In this document: piece by piece, positions 19,417 through 28,556 of the stretch | Layout of the letters: each line of letters starts with the position of its first letter | Numbering within the stretch: position 1 is the first letter of the stretch | Assembly (NCBI RefSeq): GCF_015555045.1 | Contig: NZ_JADNJQ010000019.1 | Location: 1 to 40,823, forward strand | Length of the DNA: 40,823 nucleotides | Reading direction: 5' to 3' | DNA from: Collinsella aerofaciens | Lineage (GTDB): Bacteria > Actinomycetota > Coriobacteriia > Coriobacteriales > Coriobacteriaceae | The notes under the pieces: generated by a model | Database searches by the model: none | What the model saw: only the letters and a program-made list of their open reading frames with translations | Told to the model about the DNA's origin: nothing | Made by a program: the position numbers and the translations under genes

Positions 19417-20565
19417 CTAGTTGGAGCTGGGCAGCGTGACCGGAGCCTCGGCGCCTAGCTTTTTGCCAAAGGCCTCGAGCAGGCGGCTCGCCACGAGCGT
19501 CAGGATCAGGTAGACCACGAGCGCCACGCAGTAGACCTCCATCTGGCGGTAGTACACGCCGGCGACGGTGGTGGTGGCGTACATGAGGTCAAACACGCCG
19601 ATGACCGAGAGCACCGACGAATCCTTGATGTTGATGATGAGCTCGTTGGTGAGCGCCGGAATCGCGTTTTTAATGCCCTGGGGGAACACGACTTTGCGCA
19701 TAGCTTGCCACTGCGACAGGCCCAGCGAGCGTGCTGCCTCGGCCTGGCCGGGATCGATGGACTCGATGCCGCCGCGCAGGACCTCCATCATGTAGGCGGT
19801 GGAGTTGAGCGAGATGGTGACGAGGCCGGCGGTGAAGGTGCTCCAGATCTGGTTGGCCTGGGCGGTCTCGAAGCCCATGCCGCGCAAAACGGTGAAGCCC
19901 GCGTAATAGATGAGCAGACCCTGGACCATCATGGGCGTGCCGCGCACGATGGTGGAGTAGACGGTCGCAAAGCCGCGGCCGATACTCTTAAAGGAGCGCA
20001 CCAGGTCGTTATCCACGCGGTCGAACGTCTGAATGCGTAGGAACACGAAGAGCAGCGCCAGGAAGAATGCGATGACGGTGCCGAAGGTGGCAAGCGCGAT
20101 GGTGATCTCGATACCGCGAATGAAGAAGTCCCCGCTCTTGTAGGTCATGTAGACCAGGCTCGACAAAAAGTCGCTGGGGTTGGAATCCGAGACAATGCTC
20201 ACCTGCACCAGGTCGATAAACGACATGACGCAGCGGTCGATAAAGAAAACTGCCGCGATGGCGACCACGACGTAGCTGCCCAAGCGTGCTCCACGACGGA
20301 AACGCTCGGATGCGAACGGCGACTTTTCGCGATAGTCGCTCCAGTGCATAAGCTTGGTGACCAGCGCCGCCGCCGACACGACGAGCCACGCCCACAGGAT
20401 CGCCCAAAGGCAATCTTGGAACACGCCCGTGGGGGCCAAGAAGCTCAGCGGCGTGGGGTTGCGCTGGCTAAACGCCAGGCCGAGCGCCGCGATAACGCTC
20501 GTGCCCAGGTATACATAACGGTGGTCGGCCCTGATAAAGGAGGCCAGGCGATTAATGGTTTTCAT
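19417..20565 (-). CDS. Polar amino acid ABC transporter, permease
   Basis: The C-terminal 210 residues (about 165-375) are a HisM/GlnP-type permease with the cytoplasmic EAA loop [20 protein letters not shown] and RGTPMMVQ. About 160 extra residues precede it, with three hydrophobic segments (about 17-33, 50-70, 95-118), so the protein is 382 residues against the usual 220-250. Similar N-terminal membrane extensions occur in some actinobacterial PAAT permeases. It starts 9 bp after the binding-protein stop. Confidence 0.9.
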   Translation of the reverse strand: MKTINRLASFIRADHRYVYLGTSVIAALGLAFSQRNPTPLSFLAPTGVFQDCLWAILWAWLVVSAAALVTKLMHWSDYREKSPFASERFRRGARLGSYVVVAIAAVFFIDRCVMSFIDLVQVSIVSDSNPSDFLSSLVYMTYKSGDFFIRGIEITIALATFGTVIAFFLALLFVFLRIQTFDRVDNDLVRSFKSIGRGFATVYSTIVRGTPMMVQGLLIYYAGFTVLRGMGFETAQANQIWSTFTAGLVTISLNSTAYMMEVLRGGIESIDPGQAEAARSLGLSQWQAMRKVVFPQGIKNAIPALTNELIINIKDSSVLSVIGVFDLMYATTTVAGVYYRQMEVYCVALVVYLILTLVASRLLEAFGKKLGAEAPVTLPSSN

Positions 20566-20574
20566 GCTGCCTCC

Positions 20575-21501
20575 CTATGCCGGCTGACGGTCGAGGCACG
20601 CGTCCCACATTTGGTCGCGCTCCTCTTGGCTAATGCCCTTGAGTGTCTTGTCGACGAGCTTAAGCAGCTTGTCCGAGCCCTTGCGGCAGCCGACGTTTGC
20701 CGTGACCTCCTGCTTAAAGCCCTCGCCCTCGGCAAATTGAATCGGCACGATACCCGGGTTTTGGGCCATATAGCCCTTCTCGTTCTCGGTGTTATAGGTC
20801 ACGGCGTCGCAGGTGCCCTGCAGCAGGTTCGAAAACACCGTGGGAACCGAATCGACCGGGTTTTTGTGCACAACGCCCGGGATTTCGTCGATGACGGTAT
20901 CGAGCATGGTGTCCTTTTGGCCGAGGACCGTAGCGCCGCTAAAGTCGCTGAGCTTGGTCGCATTTTGGTAGGGCGAGCCCTCTTTTACGAACAGGCCAAA
21001 GTAGCCAATGAAGTACGGGTCGGAAAAGCCGACGGACTCCTCGCGCTCGGGCGTGGCGCTCATGCCGGCAATGATGAGGTCGATCTGGCCGTTGTTGAGC
21101 GAATCGATAAGACCCGAGAAGCTCTGCTTAACGGCGACGGGCTCGCCACCGAGGGCCTTGCAGACGATCTTGGCGATCTGCACGTCGTAACCATCGGCAT
21201 AGGCGCCCTGCACGTTGTCGATGGGGATGGTGTACTCGCTGGCTTCGGAGACCTGCCAGTTGTACGGGGCGTAGGCCGCCTCCATGCCGATGCGGATCTT
21301 GTCCTTGCCGATCACGGAATCGGACAGGTCGTCGCGACCGCCGCCCGTCGTGGGCTGAACTACTTCCAGCGTGGAGGGGCGCTGGCAACCGGCAAGTGCG
21401 CCGGCAACAACGGTAGCGCTCGCAGCAAGCGCACTGCCTAAGAAGATACGACGGCTGCACACCGGCTGTGGATGCGCGTCGCGTTGATGGGGAGAATGCA
21501 T
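20575..21501 (-). CDS. Polar amino acid ABC transporter, substrate-binding lipoprotein
   Basis: A periplasmic-binding-protein-type receptor tethered outside the membrane. The N-terminus has a twin-arginine pattern (SRRIFLG, R17-R18), a hydrophobic stretch and a lipobox LAGC with C39, so export through Tat followed by lipidation is likely. The mature part follows the SBP family 3 pattern: IRIGMEAAYAPYNW, VQIAKIVCKALGG, DLIIAGMSATPEREESVGFSDPYF. ATG 21501 has GGGAAGG upstream. 308 residues. Confidence 0.92.
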   Translation of the reverse strand: MHSPHQRDAHPQPVCSRRIFLGSALAASATVVAGALAGCQRPSTLEVVQPTTGGGRDDLSDSVIGKDKIRIGMEAAYAPYNWQVSEASEYTIPIDNVQGAYADGYDVQIAKIVCKALGGEPVAVKQSFSGLIDSLNNGQIDLIIAGMSATPEREESVGFSDPYFIGYFGLFVKEGSPYQNATKLSDFSGATVLGQKDTMLDTVIDEIPGVVHKNPVDSVPTVFSNLLQGTCDAVTYNTENEKGYMAQNPGIVPIQFAEGEGFKQEVTANVGCRKGSDKLLKLVDKTLKGISQEERDQMWDACLDRQPA

Positions 21502-21643
21502 AATCTGCCTTCCCTGTTGAATCGTATGCTGACGACTTAACAGGATATACGCCAGCGACCAGCAGCGCAGCACAAGCTCGAAAAATTAATAGACACACGG
21601 TAGCCATTGGGGACGCCGATGTTTTGGCAATGCCGGCGAGCGA

Positions 21644-21734
21644 CGTCCAGAGCGAACAAGTGGCATGAAAAAGGCAAGGCATGACCAGAAGGTCTATGTC
21701 TTGCCTTTTGAATGACAACTTGTCGCTCTGGACG
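21644..21734 (+). repeat. Structured intergenic element, family A copy 3
   Basis: The outer stem is CGTCCAGAGCG (21644-21654) with CGCTCTGGACG (21724-21734). The inner stem is a 14-bp helix (21669-21682 with 21695-21709) around GACCAGAAGGTC, the reverse complement of the cap in copies 1 and 2. The flanks keep CAAG-TG-CATGAA and TTGAATG-CAACTTG. It begins 30 nt after the epimerase stop codon. The 3' GGTA hairpin of copies 1 and 2 is missing or decayed; only GCGCAGC and CGGCGGAACCT remain. Confidence 0.7.
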
Positions 21735-21764
21735 ACGCGCAGCATCGACCGAGCGGCGGAACCT

Positions 21765-22658
21765 CTAGAGCAAGGTAACGCTAAAGCTGCGAACATCCGT
21801 CTCGCCGGGAGCCAAGGTGATGGTGTTGACCTTGTGCTCAAAGACGTCGTCCTCGGTGTCCATGGTGGTGTGACCGGTCCAGGGCTCGAGCGCCACAAAC
21901 GGAGCGTCGTTGGCGGCAGACCACACGCCGATGTACTTAAAGCCCTCAAAGTCGATCTTGACGCCGTGGCCCGACTTGCGGCCGCGCAGTGTGAGCGTGG
22001 AGCCCGGAGTATCGGTGAACATGATGGCATCGTTATCGAAGCTGCGGTGCGTGATGGGCAGCACGTCCGAGTTATCGGGCGCCTTGTAGCTGCCCTCGAA
22101 CGTCATAAGACCGTCGGGCGTGATGATGGGAGCCTCGTTGGTCCAAGCCTCGGTAAACGCCAACTCGTAATCCTCGAACGCCTCGTCCTCGGCACCGGGG
22201 GCGGGCACGTTAAATGCGGGGTGGCCGCCCACCGAGAACGGCAGGTCCACGTCGCCGGTGTTGGTGACGGCAAAGGTCTGCGTGAGGGTGGCGTCGCCGG
22301 TCAAGGCATAGGTCATGTTGAGCTTAAAGTGGAACGGGAACGCCTTGAGCGACTCGGGCGTATCGGTAATCTCGTACGTTACCGAGGAGCCGTCCTCCGA
22401 AACCTCAACCAGCTCGTGCTCGACGATGCGCGCGAGTCCGTGGCGCGGCATCTCGCAGGTGCCGGCCGCAGACGTTGCCGTGTTGTTGCGCAGCGAGCCC
22501 ACAATGGGGAACAGGATGGGCGCGTGCTTGCCCCAAAAGGCGGGGTCGCCCTGCCACAGATACTCGTTGCCGTTGAGGGCAAGGCTCGTGAGCTGGGCGC
22601 CCATGGAATCGATGGCCGCGGTGAGGCCGCCGCGCTTGATGGTAGTGACGGTAGACAT
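21765..22658 (-). CDS. Aldose 1-epimerase family protein
   Basis: Members of this fold interconvert anomers of free or phosphorylated sugars in the cytoplasm. The 297-residue protein has the N-terminal pattern GAQLTSLALNGNEYLWQGDP and FPIVGSL, and the catalytic-His region VGGHPAFNVP. The acid region around EPWTG is also present. It resembles the LacX/YeaD-like branch rather than classical GalM, so the substrate is open. ATG 22658 with GGAGG seven bases upstream is preferred over the longer frame. Confidence 0.85.
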   Translation of the reverse strand: MSTVTTIKRGGLTAAIDSMGAQLTSLALNGNEYLWQGDPAFWGKHAPILFPIVGSLRNNTATSAAGTCEMPRHGLARIVEHELVEVSEDGSSVTYEITDTPESLKAFPFHFKLNMTYALTGDATLTQTFAVTNTGDVDLPFSVGGHPAFNVPAPGAEDEAFEDYELAFTEAWTNEAPIITPDGLMTFEGSYKAPDNSDVLPITHRSFDNDAIMFTDTPGSTLTLRGRKSGHGVKIDFEGFKYIGVWSAANDAPFVALEPWTGHTTMDTEDDVFEHKVNTITLAPGETDVRSFSVTLL

Positions 22659-22771
22659 GCTACTTCCTCCAAAAGTAAACAATAGTGTCGAGGGCTATTG
22701 TCCCACTCTTGGCGGCGGGACGGGACGGCAGGCGATTATTGAGTAGCCATAGCGGAATGAGCGGCGAGCGC

Positions 22772-23638
22772 CTACTGGGTATCTACGTAAAGGTCGAACC
22801 CGCCCTGCGGTGTGGTGTCGACCGTATCGGGCGCCTGCGAGTTAAAGCTCACGGGAACCATGCGCTTTGAGGCGCGGAAGCGCGTGCCGTCGGTGGCGAC
22901 GGGCGGTTCATCGACGGTGAGCTCGTAGTCGCCGGGCTTAAGTTCGATGCCGTCACCAGCGGAATTGACGTATTGATACTCGTCAATCGTCTGCCCTTTG
23001 AGCGTGCGCCCCACGATGTGGATGAGCATTTGGCTGTCGCCGCGCGCGGTGTCCCACGTCGCGCCGTCCTTGACCTCGACCGACACATGTACCGAGCGCG
23101 TGCGACCGAGCGATTGCTCGACAGACATCTCGACCTTGGCGGCGTCTTTTCGCTGTTGTTCGACATGGCTCCAGACGTTTCCAATTACCGAGCATGCGAT
23201 AACGCCGGCTATGAAGGCGATAAGGATGGGGCCAAGCGGCGAGCGACGTCCTGCATCTTCCTCGCGAGACAGATTGGGGCGACGTGTGGGTGCGGGCGCC
23301 TGGGCGCCCTGCGAGGGCACGTCGAGAATACTGAAGGATGCCGTGCTGTCGGGGTCGATGGTGTGACGCGGCTGCGGGGTCTTTGCCGGCGAGATGGACA
23401 TGTCGGCTGGCTCGCCCAGTGTGGCCGTGGCATCGGCCTTGGCCTCGTCTGCCTCGGCCTGGGCCCAAGCCTGTTCGAAGGTCAGGGGCTCGACGGGGTC
23501 GAGGGAGGCGTCCGAGTCGGCGGCGGCGTTGCCGGTCTCGTCCTCGTCGCTCGACACGCCACGCGGCGTAGGCTCGTCCCACCCCTCGTCCGGAGTCTCA
23601 CCCTCGCTATACCACCATTCAAAGTTATCGATATCCAT
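22772..23638 (-). CDS. Single-pass membrane protein of unknown function
   Basis: Not recognised. The 288 residues comprise an acidic, low-complexity cytoplasmic half (1-145) that begins with the aromatic cluster FEWWY, then a basic patch and one membrane helix at about 148-168 (LGPILIAFIAGVIACSVIG). An outer domain of about 115 residues follows (SVHVSVEVKDGATWDTARGDSQMLIHIV, then KPGDYELTV), which looks beta-rich. The topology, with a small exported beta domain, resembles actinobacterial surface or regulatory anchors; no function can be given. Confidence 0.8.
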   Translation of the reverse strand: MDIDNFEWWYSEGETPDEGWDEPTPRGVSSDEDETGNAAADSDASLDPVEPLTFEQAWAQAEADEAKADATATLGEPADMSISPAKTPQPRHTIDPDSTASFSILDVPSQGAQAPAPTRRPNLSREEDAGRRSPLGPILIAFIAGVIACSVIGNVWSHVEQQRKDAAKVEMSVEQSLGRTRSVHVSVEVKDGATWDTARGDSQMLIHIVGRTLKGQTIDEYQYVNSAGDGIELKPGDYELTVDEPPVATDGTRFRASKRMVPVSFNSQAPDTVDTTPQGGFDLYVDTQ

Positions 23639-23714
23639 ACGGGGCGCCCCTTAGGCCTCGCAAATAAACACTTGTTAGCCTTATACCCGCAGATGGCGCT
23701 GGAGCTCGCACGGA

Positions 23715-23745
23715 ATGCGATAAAGGGACTGCTCCTTTGTCGCAT
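23715..23745. repeat. TGTGACAAAGGG hairpin family, variant copy
   Basis: ATGCGATAAAGG pairs with CCTTTGTCGCAT around GACTGCT, with one G-T pair. The TGTGAC ends of the family read TGCGAT/GTCGCA here with the pairing kept. Confidence 0.6.
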
Positions 23746-23814
23746 CGAAGTTGCGGTGGAATAGTTCCTGTTTGCACGCCCACTCGAGCTATTTAGGGAC
23801 TATTTCACCGCAAG

Positions 23815-24681
23815 TTATTTGAGGGCGACGGGGATTTGGATACAGCAGAAGTCCTCTTGGTGAGACTCGTCGTAGCTCGTGGTGTCCAGGTAGCAAAAAT
23901 CGAAAGCATTGCCGATGGGCTGGAGCGCGTGCCTGTCCATGCAGGCCACGATGGCGCGGATACCCTCGGGCTCGTACGGCATGCCCCAGCGACTCATGCA
24001 CAGGTACGTGCCCTCGGGCAGCACCTCGACGCCAATCTCCGCCAGCTCGGCAGGATCGCTCGGCAGTATTTCCTCGGCACCACGCGGCAACACGGCAAAG
24101 GAACCGGCACCGGCGATGGGGTCGTCGGAATGCAGCGCCTCGCAACGCAGCATGGCGCCCCAACCGCGCATGGGGCGTGTGCCCGTGAGCGCACGCATGC
24201 GCAGAATCGCCCGCATGAGCGTGGGGTGCAGCATCGAGCGGCCACGCTCGATATCGCTCGGGAACTCCTCAAAGACCACGTAGCGGCGCTCGAATTGCTT
24301 GAGCTCCGGTTTGCCCTCGCGCTCGCGCCAATAGACCGCCTCGTCGTAAAAACTCAGCCGCTCCTGCACGCTCGCGCGCTCGGCTTTGAGCCCGGCAATC
24401 TGCTCGTCGAGCGCCTGCACCCGCGAGCGCAGGTGATCGGTCATCTCTCCAATGTCGAACGTCGAGGTCAGGCGATCGATCTCATCGAGTTCCAGTCCCA
24501 AGTCGCGCAGCATGCAGATCAGACGCATGAGCGGGATCTGCGTGGGCGAATAGAAACGGTAGCCTTTTTCGTTAACCACGGCGGGTTTAAACAGACCGAT
24601 CTTGTCGTAGTAGATGAGCGTTTGGCGCGAAACGTTAAACAAGCTCGCCATCTCGCTAATCGCATACATACCCGTCTGCAT
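23815..24681 (-). CDS. MerR-family transcriptional regulator with GyrI-like effector domain
   Basis: Residues 5-75 are a MerR winged helix (YAISEMASLFNVSRQTLIYYDKIGLFKP), residues 80-112 a dimerising coiled coil, and 130-288 a BmrR/GyrI-type ligand domain (PEGTYLCMSRWGMPYEPEGI). Such proteins bind a dyad between -35 and -10 boxes spaced 19-20 bp and activate when a small hydrophobic ligand binds. Two promoters of exactly this build lie in the same locus (28557-28587 and 29696-29726), so it is the natural candidate regulator of the decarboxylase genes. ATG 24681 has GGGAGG upstream. 288 residues. Confidence 0.88.
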   Translation of the reverse strand: MQTGMYAISEMASLFNVSRQTLIYYDKIGLFKPAVVNEKGYRFYSPTQIPLMRLICMLRDLGLELDEIDRLTSTFDIGEMTDHLRSRVQALDEQIAGLKAERASVQERLSFYDEAVYWREREGKPELKQFERRYVVFEEFPSDIERGRSMLHPTLMRAILRMRALTGTRPMRGWGAMLRCEALHSDDPIAGAGSFAVLPRGAEEILPSDPAELAEIGVEVLPEGTYLCMSRWGMPYEPEGIRAIVACMDRHALQPIGNAFDFCYLDTTSYDESHQEDFCCIQIPVALK

Positions 24682-24709
24682 AGGTCCTCCCGACACACCC
24701 TTTGACACG

Positions 24710-24740
24710 AAAAGCCCGCCGCCCACAGGGGCAGCGGGCT
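24710..24740 (-). terminator. Terminator of the transporter-ubiD-ubiX operon
   Basis: On the minus strand AGCCCGC...GCGGGCT (24713-24740), with further GC pairs inside, is followed by TTTCG. It lies between the ubiX stop and the merR-type gene. Confidence 0.65.
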
Positions 24741-24772
24741 CAAACACTACTCGTATCCTACCCTAAAGATGC

Positions 24773-25351
24773 CTATGACCAGCGCTTATAGTTGGCGCAC
24801 GACACGCCGACGGCCTCGAGTGCCTTGGCGGCGATGTGATGCACCGCCTCATCGAGCGTGGCGGGGCCGTTGTAAAACGTGAGCATGGGCGGCATGAGCA
24901 TGACACCCGGCACGCGCGCCAGGCGTGCCATGTTGTCGACATGGATCGCACTGAAGGGCGTCTCGCGCACCATAAGCACCAGGCGGCGCTGCTCTTTCAT
25001 CTGCACATCGGCCGCACGCAGCAACAGGTTTTCGCTGTAGCCGCTCGCGATGCCGGCGAGCGTCTTCATGGAGCAGGGAGCCACGATCATGCCGTCGACC
25101 GGATAGGTGCCGCTTGCGATGGCAGCGCCAATGTTCTTGTTGTCGTAGACCACATCGGCATAGCACGCAAACTCGTCGAGCGTCATGCCGAGCTCCTGCT
25201 CGATGGTGATCTCTCCCCCGCGCGTGACGACAAGCGCCGACTCAGCGCCGGCCTGGCGCAGGCATTTGAGGCATTCAAGGCCCAGTGCCGCACCGCTGGC
25301 GCCAGACACGCCAACGACAATGCGACGGGGACGAACAGAAGACTCAGGCAT
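24773..25351 (-). CDS. ubiX: Flavin prenyltransferase UbiX (LpdB/Pad1-like)
   Basis: UbiX joins a dimethylallyl group to FMN to make prenylated FMN, the cofactor of UbiD decarboxylases. The 192-residue Rossmann-like protein shows the phosphate-binding GVSGASGA, the motif VAPCSMKTLAGIASGYSENLLLRAADV, and the ending RETPFSAIHVDNMARLARVPGVMLMPPMLTFYNGP. AAGGAG lies five bases before the ATG. It follows the ubiD gene by 33 bp, so it is placed to supply that enzyme with its cofactor. Confidence 0.94.
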   Translation of the reverse strand: MPESSVRPRRIVVGVSGASGAALGLECLKCLRQAGAESALVVTRGGEITIEQELGMTLDEFACYADVVYDNKNIGAAIASGTYPVDGMIVAPCSMKTLAGIASGYSENLLLRAADVQMKEQRRLVLMVRETPFSAIHVDNMARLARVPGVMLMPPMLTFYNGPATLDEAVHHIAAKALEAVGVSCANYKRWS

Positions 25352-25384
25352 GACAACTCCTTAACTACTTGGTAGGGCTACTTA

Positions 25385-26872
25385 CTAGAAGGCGAGCTCG
25401 GCGGCCCACTTGTCCTTGTCGATCTCCATGAACTGCGAGCGGATGAAGTTCTTCTTGAGGTTAAACGGAACCGTGCAGTCGAAGATGGCCTTGCAGGCGA
25501 TACCGTGCTCGCGGATCGAAGGATCGAACGCGGGGTCGTTGGACGGATCGAGCACGTGGCAGTGGCAACCGGGGATGGTGATGAGGTCCACGTCGGCCTG
25601 GAAGCGCGTGGTCATGGCCCACATCACGTCGCTCATATCGAAGATGTCGACATCCTCGTCGACAAGGATGACGTGCTTGAGCTCGGAGAACGCCGAGAAG
25701 GCGAGCATGGCGGCGTTGCGCTGACGGCCCTCGTCATTTTTGCTCGACTTCTTGAACTGCATGATGGCAACGAACTTGCCGCCACCGCAGGGAGCGGCGT
25801 GAACGTTGAGCAGGCGGCCCGGGATAGCGGTCTCGACCATCTTGTAGATGGAGGCCTCGGTGGGGATACCGGCCATGGACACGTGCTCGTGCGAAGGGCC
25901 GATGCAGCTCTCCATAATGGGGTTGACGCGCGTGGTGACGGCGGTGATCTTGATCACCGGGCAGACCTTGGCGCCACCGGTGTAGCCGGGGAACTCGGGC
26001 ATGGCGTAGCCGTGGCCGTTGACATCCTCGTTGATGGTCTCGTCGTGCATGAGGTAGCCCTCGAGCACGTACTCGGCATTGGCAATGCACTTCTGCGGAA
26101 CGGTGACGCAGTCGGCAAGCTCGACGGCGCGGCCGCGCAGGGCGCCGGCGATCTGCAGCTCGTTGAAGCCGAGCGGCGTGGTGGGAGCCTCGAAGCCGCA
26201 GCACATGTACACGGCGGGGTCCAGGCCGATGGAGATGGAGATGGGCATATCCTCGCCGCGCTGGCAGTACTCGTCAAAGAACGCACCCAGGTGACGGCTG
26301 CCCGGGGTGATCCACATGGCGAGCTTGTCCTTGTCGACGCAGGAGAAGCGGTGGATGGTTACGTCGGACTGGGTGCCATCGGGGCTCGTGCCATAGGCGA
26401 GGCCCATGGTGATGTAGGGGCCGCCGTCAACGGGCGTGTTGGTGGGAGCGGGAACGATCTTGCGCAGGTCAAAGCCCTCGTCGGTCGCCTTGTACACGAC
26501 CTCCTGGCAGTCGACGTGCTTGCCCTCGGCGATCTGCTCGGGGGCGATCAGGTTCTCGAAGCGCTTGCCGATCTCGAGGCCCAGGTGCTCCTCGTCCAGG
26601 TCGAGCAGGGCGGCAACGCGCTTGCGGCTGGCAAGCATACCGATGCAGACCTTGGCGTCGTCAAAGCCCTTGACGTTGTTGAAGACCATCGCCGGACCCT
26701 CTTTGGTCGGGCGCATGACGGTGCCGCCAGCACCGACGTGACGGTAGACGCCCGAGACCTCGGCATCGGGATCGACCTGGGTGTCGGTCTCGAGCAGCTG
26801 GCCCGGCATCTCACGCAAAAAGTCGAGCGCGGAACGCAGGTCGTGGATCTGGGAAGCATCGGTAGTGGACAT
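25385..26872 (-). CDS. UbiD-family decarboxylase, LpdC (gallate decarboxylase)-like
   Basis: UbiD enzymes reversibly decarboxylate aromatic or unsaturated acids with prenylated FMN. The 495 residues follow the LpdC pattern closely: SGVYRHVGAGGTVMRPTKEG near the N-terminus, YKATDEGFDLRK, PAPTNTPVDGGPYIT, DVTIHRFSCVDKDKLAM (catalytic Arg region) and NAEYVLEGYLMHDE (the paired Glu residues). MESCIGPSHEHVSMAGIP and VILVDEDVDIFDMSDVMWAM follow further on. From recalled likeness to Lactiplantibacillus LpdC, a hydroxylated benzoate such as gallate or protocatechuate is a good guess, not proof. ATG 26872 has AAAGGAG six bases upstream. It is downstream of the DASS transporter. Confidence 0.9.
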   Translation of the reverse strand: MSTTDASQIHDLRSALDFLREMPGQLLETDTQVDPDAEVSGVYRHVGAGGTVMRPTKEGPAMVFNNVKGFDDAKVCIGMLASRKRVAALLDLDEEHLGLEIGKRFENLIAPEQIAEGKHVDCQEVVYKATDEGFDLRKIVPAPTNTPVDGGPYITMGLAYGTSPDGTQSDVTIHRFSCVDKDKLAMWITPGSRHLGAFFDEYCQRGEDMPISISIGLDPAVYMCCGFEAPTTPLGFNELQIAGALRGRAVELADCVTVPQKCIANAEYVLEGYLMHDETINEDVNGHGYAMPEFPGYTGGAKVCPVIKITAVTTRVNPIMESCIGPSHEHVSMAGIPTEASIYKMVETAIPGRLLNVHAAPCGGGKFVAIMQFKKSSKNDEGRQRNAAMLAFSAFSELKHVILVDEDVDIFDMSDVMWAMTTRFQADVDLITIPGCHCHVLDPSNDPAFDPSIREHGIACKAIFDCTVPFNLKKNFIRSQFMEIDKDKWAAELAF

Positions 26873-26894
26873 GGCGTACTCCTTTCGGGAGAGT

Positions 26895-26919
26895 GTCCGG
26901 CGACGGGGTGCCGCCGGAC
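26895..26919. repeat. Stem-loop in transporter-ubiD spacer
   Basis: GTCCGGCG (26895-26902) pairs with CGCCGGAC (26912-26919) in the 142-bp space between transporter and ubiD. No T-tract; it could protect or partly separate segments of the operon mRNA. Confidence 0.4.
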
Positions 26920-27014
26920 GGGGTAACGTAATGGGGCCGCGGCGCTCACAAATGGAGCGCTCGACCACTCGAAGTTCAAGCGCTTGGCTGCTTACAGCCG
27001 GGGCGCTCGACCGC

Positions 27015-28472
27015 TTACATCAGGCCAAAGAGGTGGAACCAGGCGGCCTCGACCAGCACGACGACAAAGACGACCGCGGTGAGGGGGATGCCCATGCGCA
27101 TAGCCTCTTTGGAGGTGTAGCCGCCGGCGTCCTTGCCTTCGCCGATAAGGATCGGCAGGTTATGGAACGGCAGGATGTAGTGGATGTTGATGGACGTGAA
27201 GACGATGAGCGCCACGGCGAGTGGGCTCACGCTGGAGCCGGCGGCAAAGCTGATAAATGCCGGCACGCACACGCCGAGCACGGCCATGACCGAGCCCATG
27301 AACATGTGGATGATCATGGAAAGCGCGGCGACGAGCAGGGCGAACAGGAAGATGTTCTCAGGCACGGAGCTGGGGAGCACGACGTCGGCGATCCAGGCGT
27401 TCATGCCGGTGGCACCGCCCACGGAGCCCACGGCCATGGCGGCCGTCAGGAACATGAGGGACTTGATGTCGACAGCGTTCCAGCTGGCGGGAGCGAGGAC
27501 TTCGCCGATGATGGGCATGGCGAGAGCAACGCCAATGGCCAGGGTGACCCAGCCGATATAGTCGCCCGAGACGGTGAGCCACAGCGCGATGGCGATGACA
27601 AGCCACACGATGGTGCGGATCTCCTTGACGGAGAGCTTGCCGAGCGCGGCCTGCTTGGCCACGATCTGCTCGCGATCGTAGACGAGCTCCTTGCTGGGCT
27701 TAAAGAGGAAAAGGCCCAGGAACAGGGTGCACAGCAGCGCAACCAGCATAGGCACGCTCATGTACAGGAACCAGTCGACGAAGGACGGGCTCATGCCGCC
27801 GGCCTCGGCACTGTACTGCGCAACGAGCGGGTTAAGCGTGGAGTCGCCCGTCAGGAAGAACATGGAACCCGGGGCGGCAGCGGCAAACACGAGGAAGCCG
27901 AGCTTGCCCTTGTCGTCGTCACCGTAGCCGGCGGACTCGGCGATGACCGAGACGACGGCGAGGATGAGGAAGGCGCGGGGGAACGGATGCGGGATCAGCA
28001 GCGACAGCACAAAGGTGAGCGCGAAGATCGAGATGATGAGCGACTTGGCGTCGCGCACGAACTTGAGCATGAACGCGTAGGCGATGCGCTCGCCCAGGCC
28101 CGACTCCTTGACCGCGCTGGCGATGAGGTAGGCGCCGATGACGAGCCACATGGTGGCCTTGGTCCACGAGCTAAACGTGGAGGCGACCGTCGCCGAGATG
28201 CTCGCGGCGCCCGTGTCGTCCACGCACACCTTGAACAGGACGAGCAGTGCGCAGTAGAGCAGGCCCACAAAGCCCGGCTGTGCCACGCCGCATGCCCAGA
28301 ACACCACCGTGGCGAGCGTCAGTGCCAGACAGGTCTGACCGCCGACCGTGAGCTCGACCGTCGAGCTCAGCTCCGCCAAAGGAAGAAACTTCACCAGCAA
28401 AAAGACAACGATACCCAGCACAAAGCCAATTTCGCGCTTGGTGATCTTAAACGCCTTCTTTTCCGCTTCCAT
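27015..28472 (-). CDS. DASS (SLC13)-family carboxylate transporter
   Basis: DASS proteins import di- or tricarboxylates and related organic anions, usually with Na+. The 485-residue protein has about 12 hydrophobic segments. Family features are WLVIGAYLIASAVKESGLGERIAY, the first hairpin LIPHPFPRAFLILAVV, GDSTLNPLVAQYS, and the C-terminal VFTSINIHYILPFHNLPILIGEGKDAGGYTSKEAMRMG. Leading an operon with ubiD and ubiX, it most likely brings in the acid that UbiD decarboxylates. If the acid enters charged and leaves as a neutral phenol, the reaction would also consume a cytoplasmic proton (inference). AAAGGTGGGGAG precedes the ATG. Confidence 0.87.
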   Translation of the reverse strand: MEAEKKAFKITKREIGFVLGIVVFLLVKFLPLAELSSTVELTVGGQTCLALTLATVVFWACGVAQPGFVGLLYCALLVLFKVCVDDTGAASISATVASTFSSWTKATMWLVIGAYLIASAVKESGLGERIAYAFMLKFVRDAKSLIISIFALTFVLSLLIPHPFPRAFLILAVVSVIAESAGYGDDDKGKLGFLVFAAAAPGSMFFLTGDSTLNPLVAQYSAEAGGMSPSFVDWFLYMSVPMLVALLCTLFLGLFLFKPSKELVYDREQIVAKQAALGKLSVKEIRTIVWLVIAIALWLTVSGDYIGWVTLAIGVALAMPIIGEVLAPASWNAVDIKSLMFLTAAMAVGSVGGATGMNAWIADVVLPSSVPENIFLFALLVAALSMIIHMFMGSVMAVLGVCVPAFISFAAGSSVSPLAVALIVFTSINIHYILPFHNLPILIGEGKDAGGYTSKEAMRMGIPLTAVVFVVVLVEAAWFHLFGLM

Positions 28473-28525
28473 CTCCCCACCTTTCTTGTTGGGGGCGCTC
28501 CGAATTCGCAGCCATGTTGCCGCTT

Positions 28526-28555
28526 AAAAAGGGGCGCCCGTTATCGGACACCCCT
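28526..28555 (-). terminator. Terminator overlapping the transporter promoter start
   Basis: On the minus strand an 11-bp stem (28545-28555 with 28530-28540, two G-T pairs) and an ATAA loop are followed by TTTTT. The predicted transcription start of the transporter promoter (about 28550) falls inside the first arm. Transcripts arriving from upstream can therefore form the hairpin, while new ones cannot. Confidence 0.75.
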
Positions 28556-28556
28556 T

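Noticed and set aside
28526-28555. Riboswitch or attenuator ahead of the transporter gene
   Set aside because: A terminator 54 bp before the ATG suggests this, but the MerR-type promoter places the start inside the hairpin and no aptamer-like structure precedes it.
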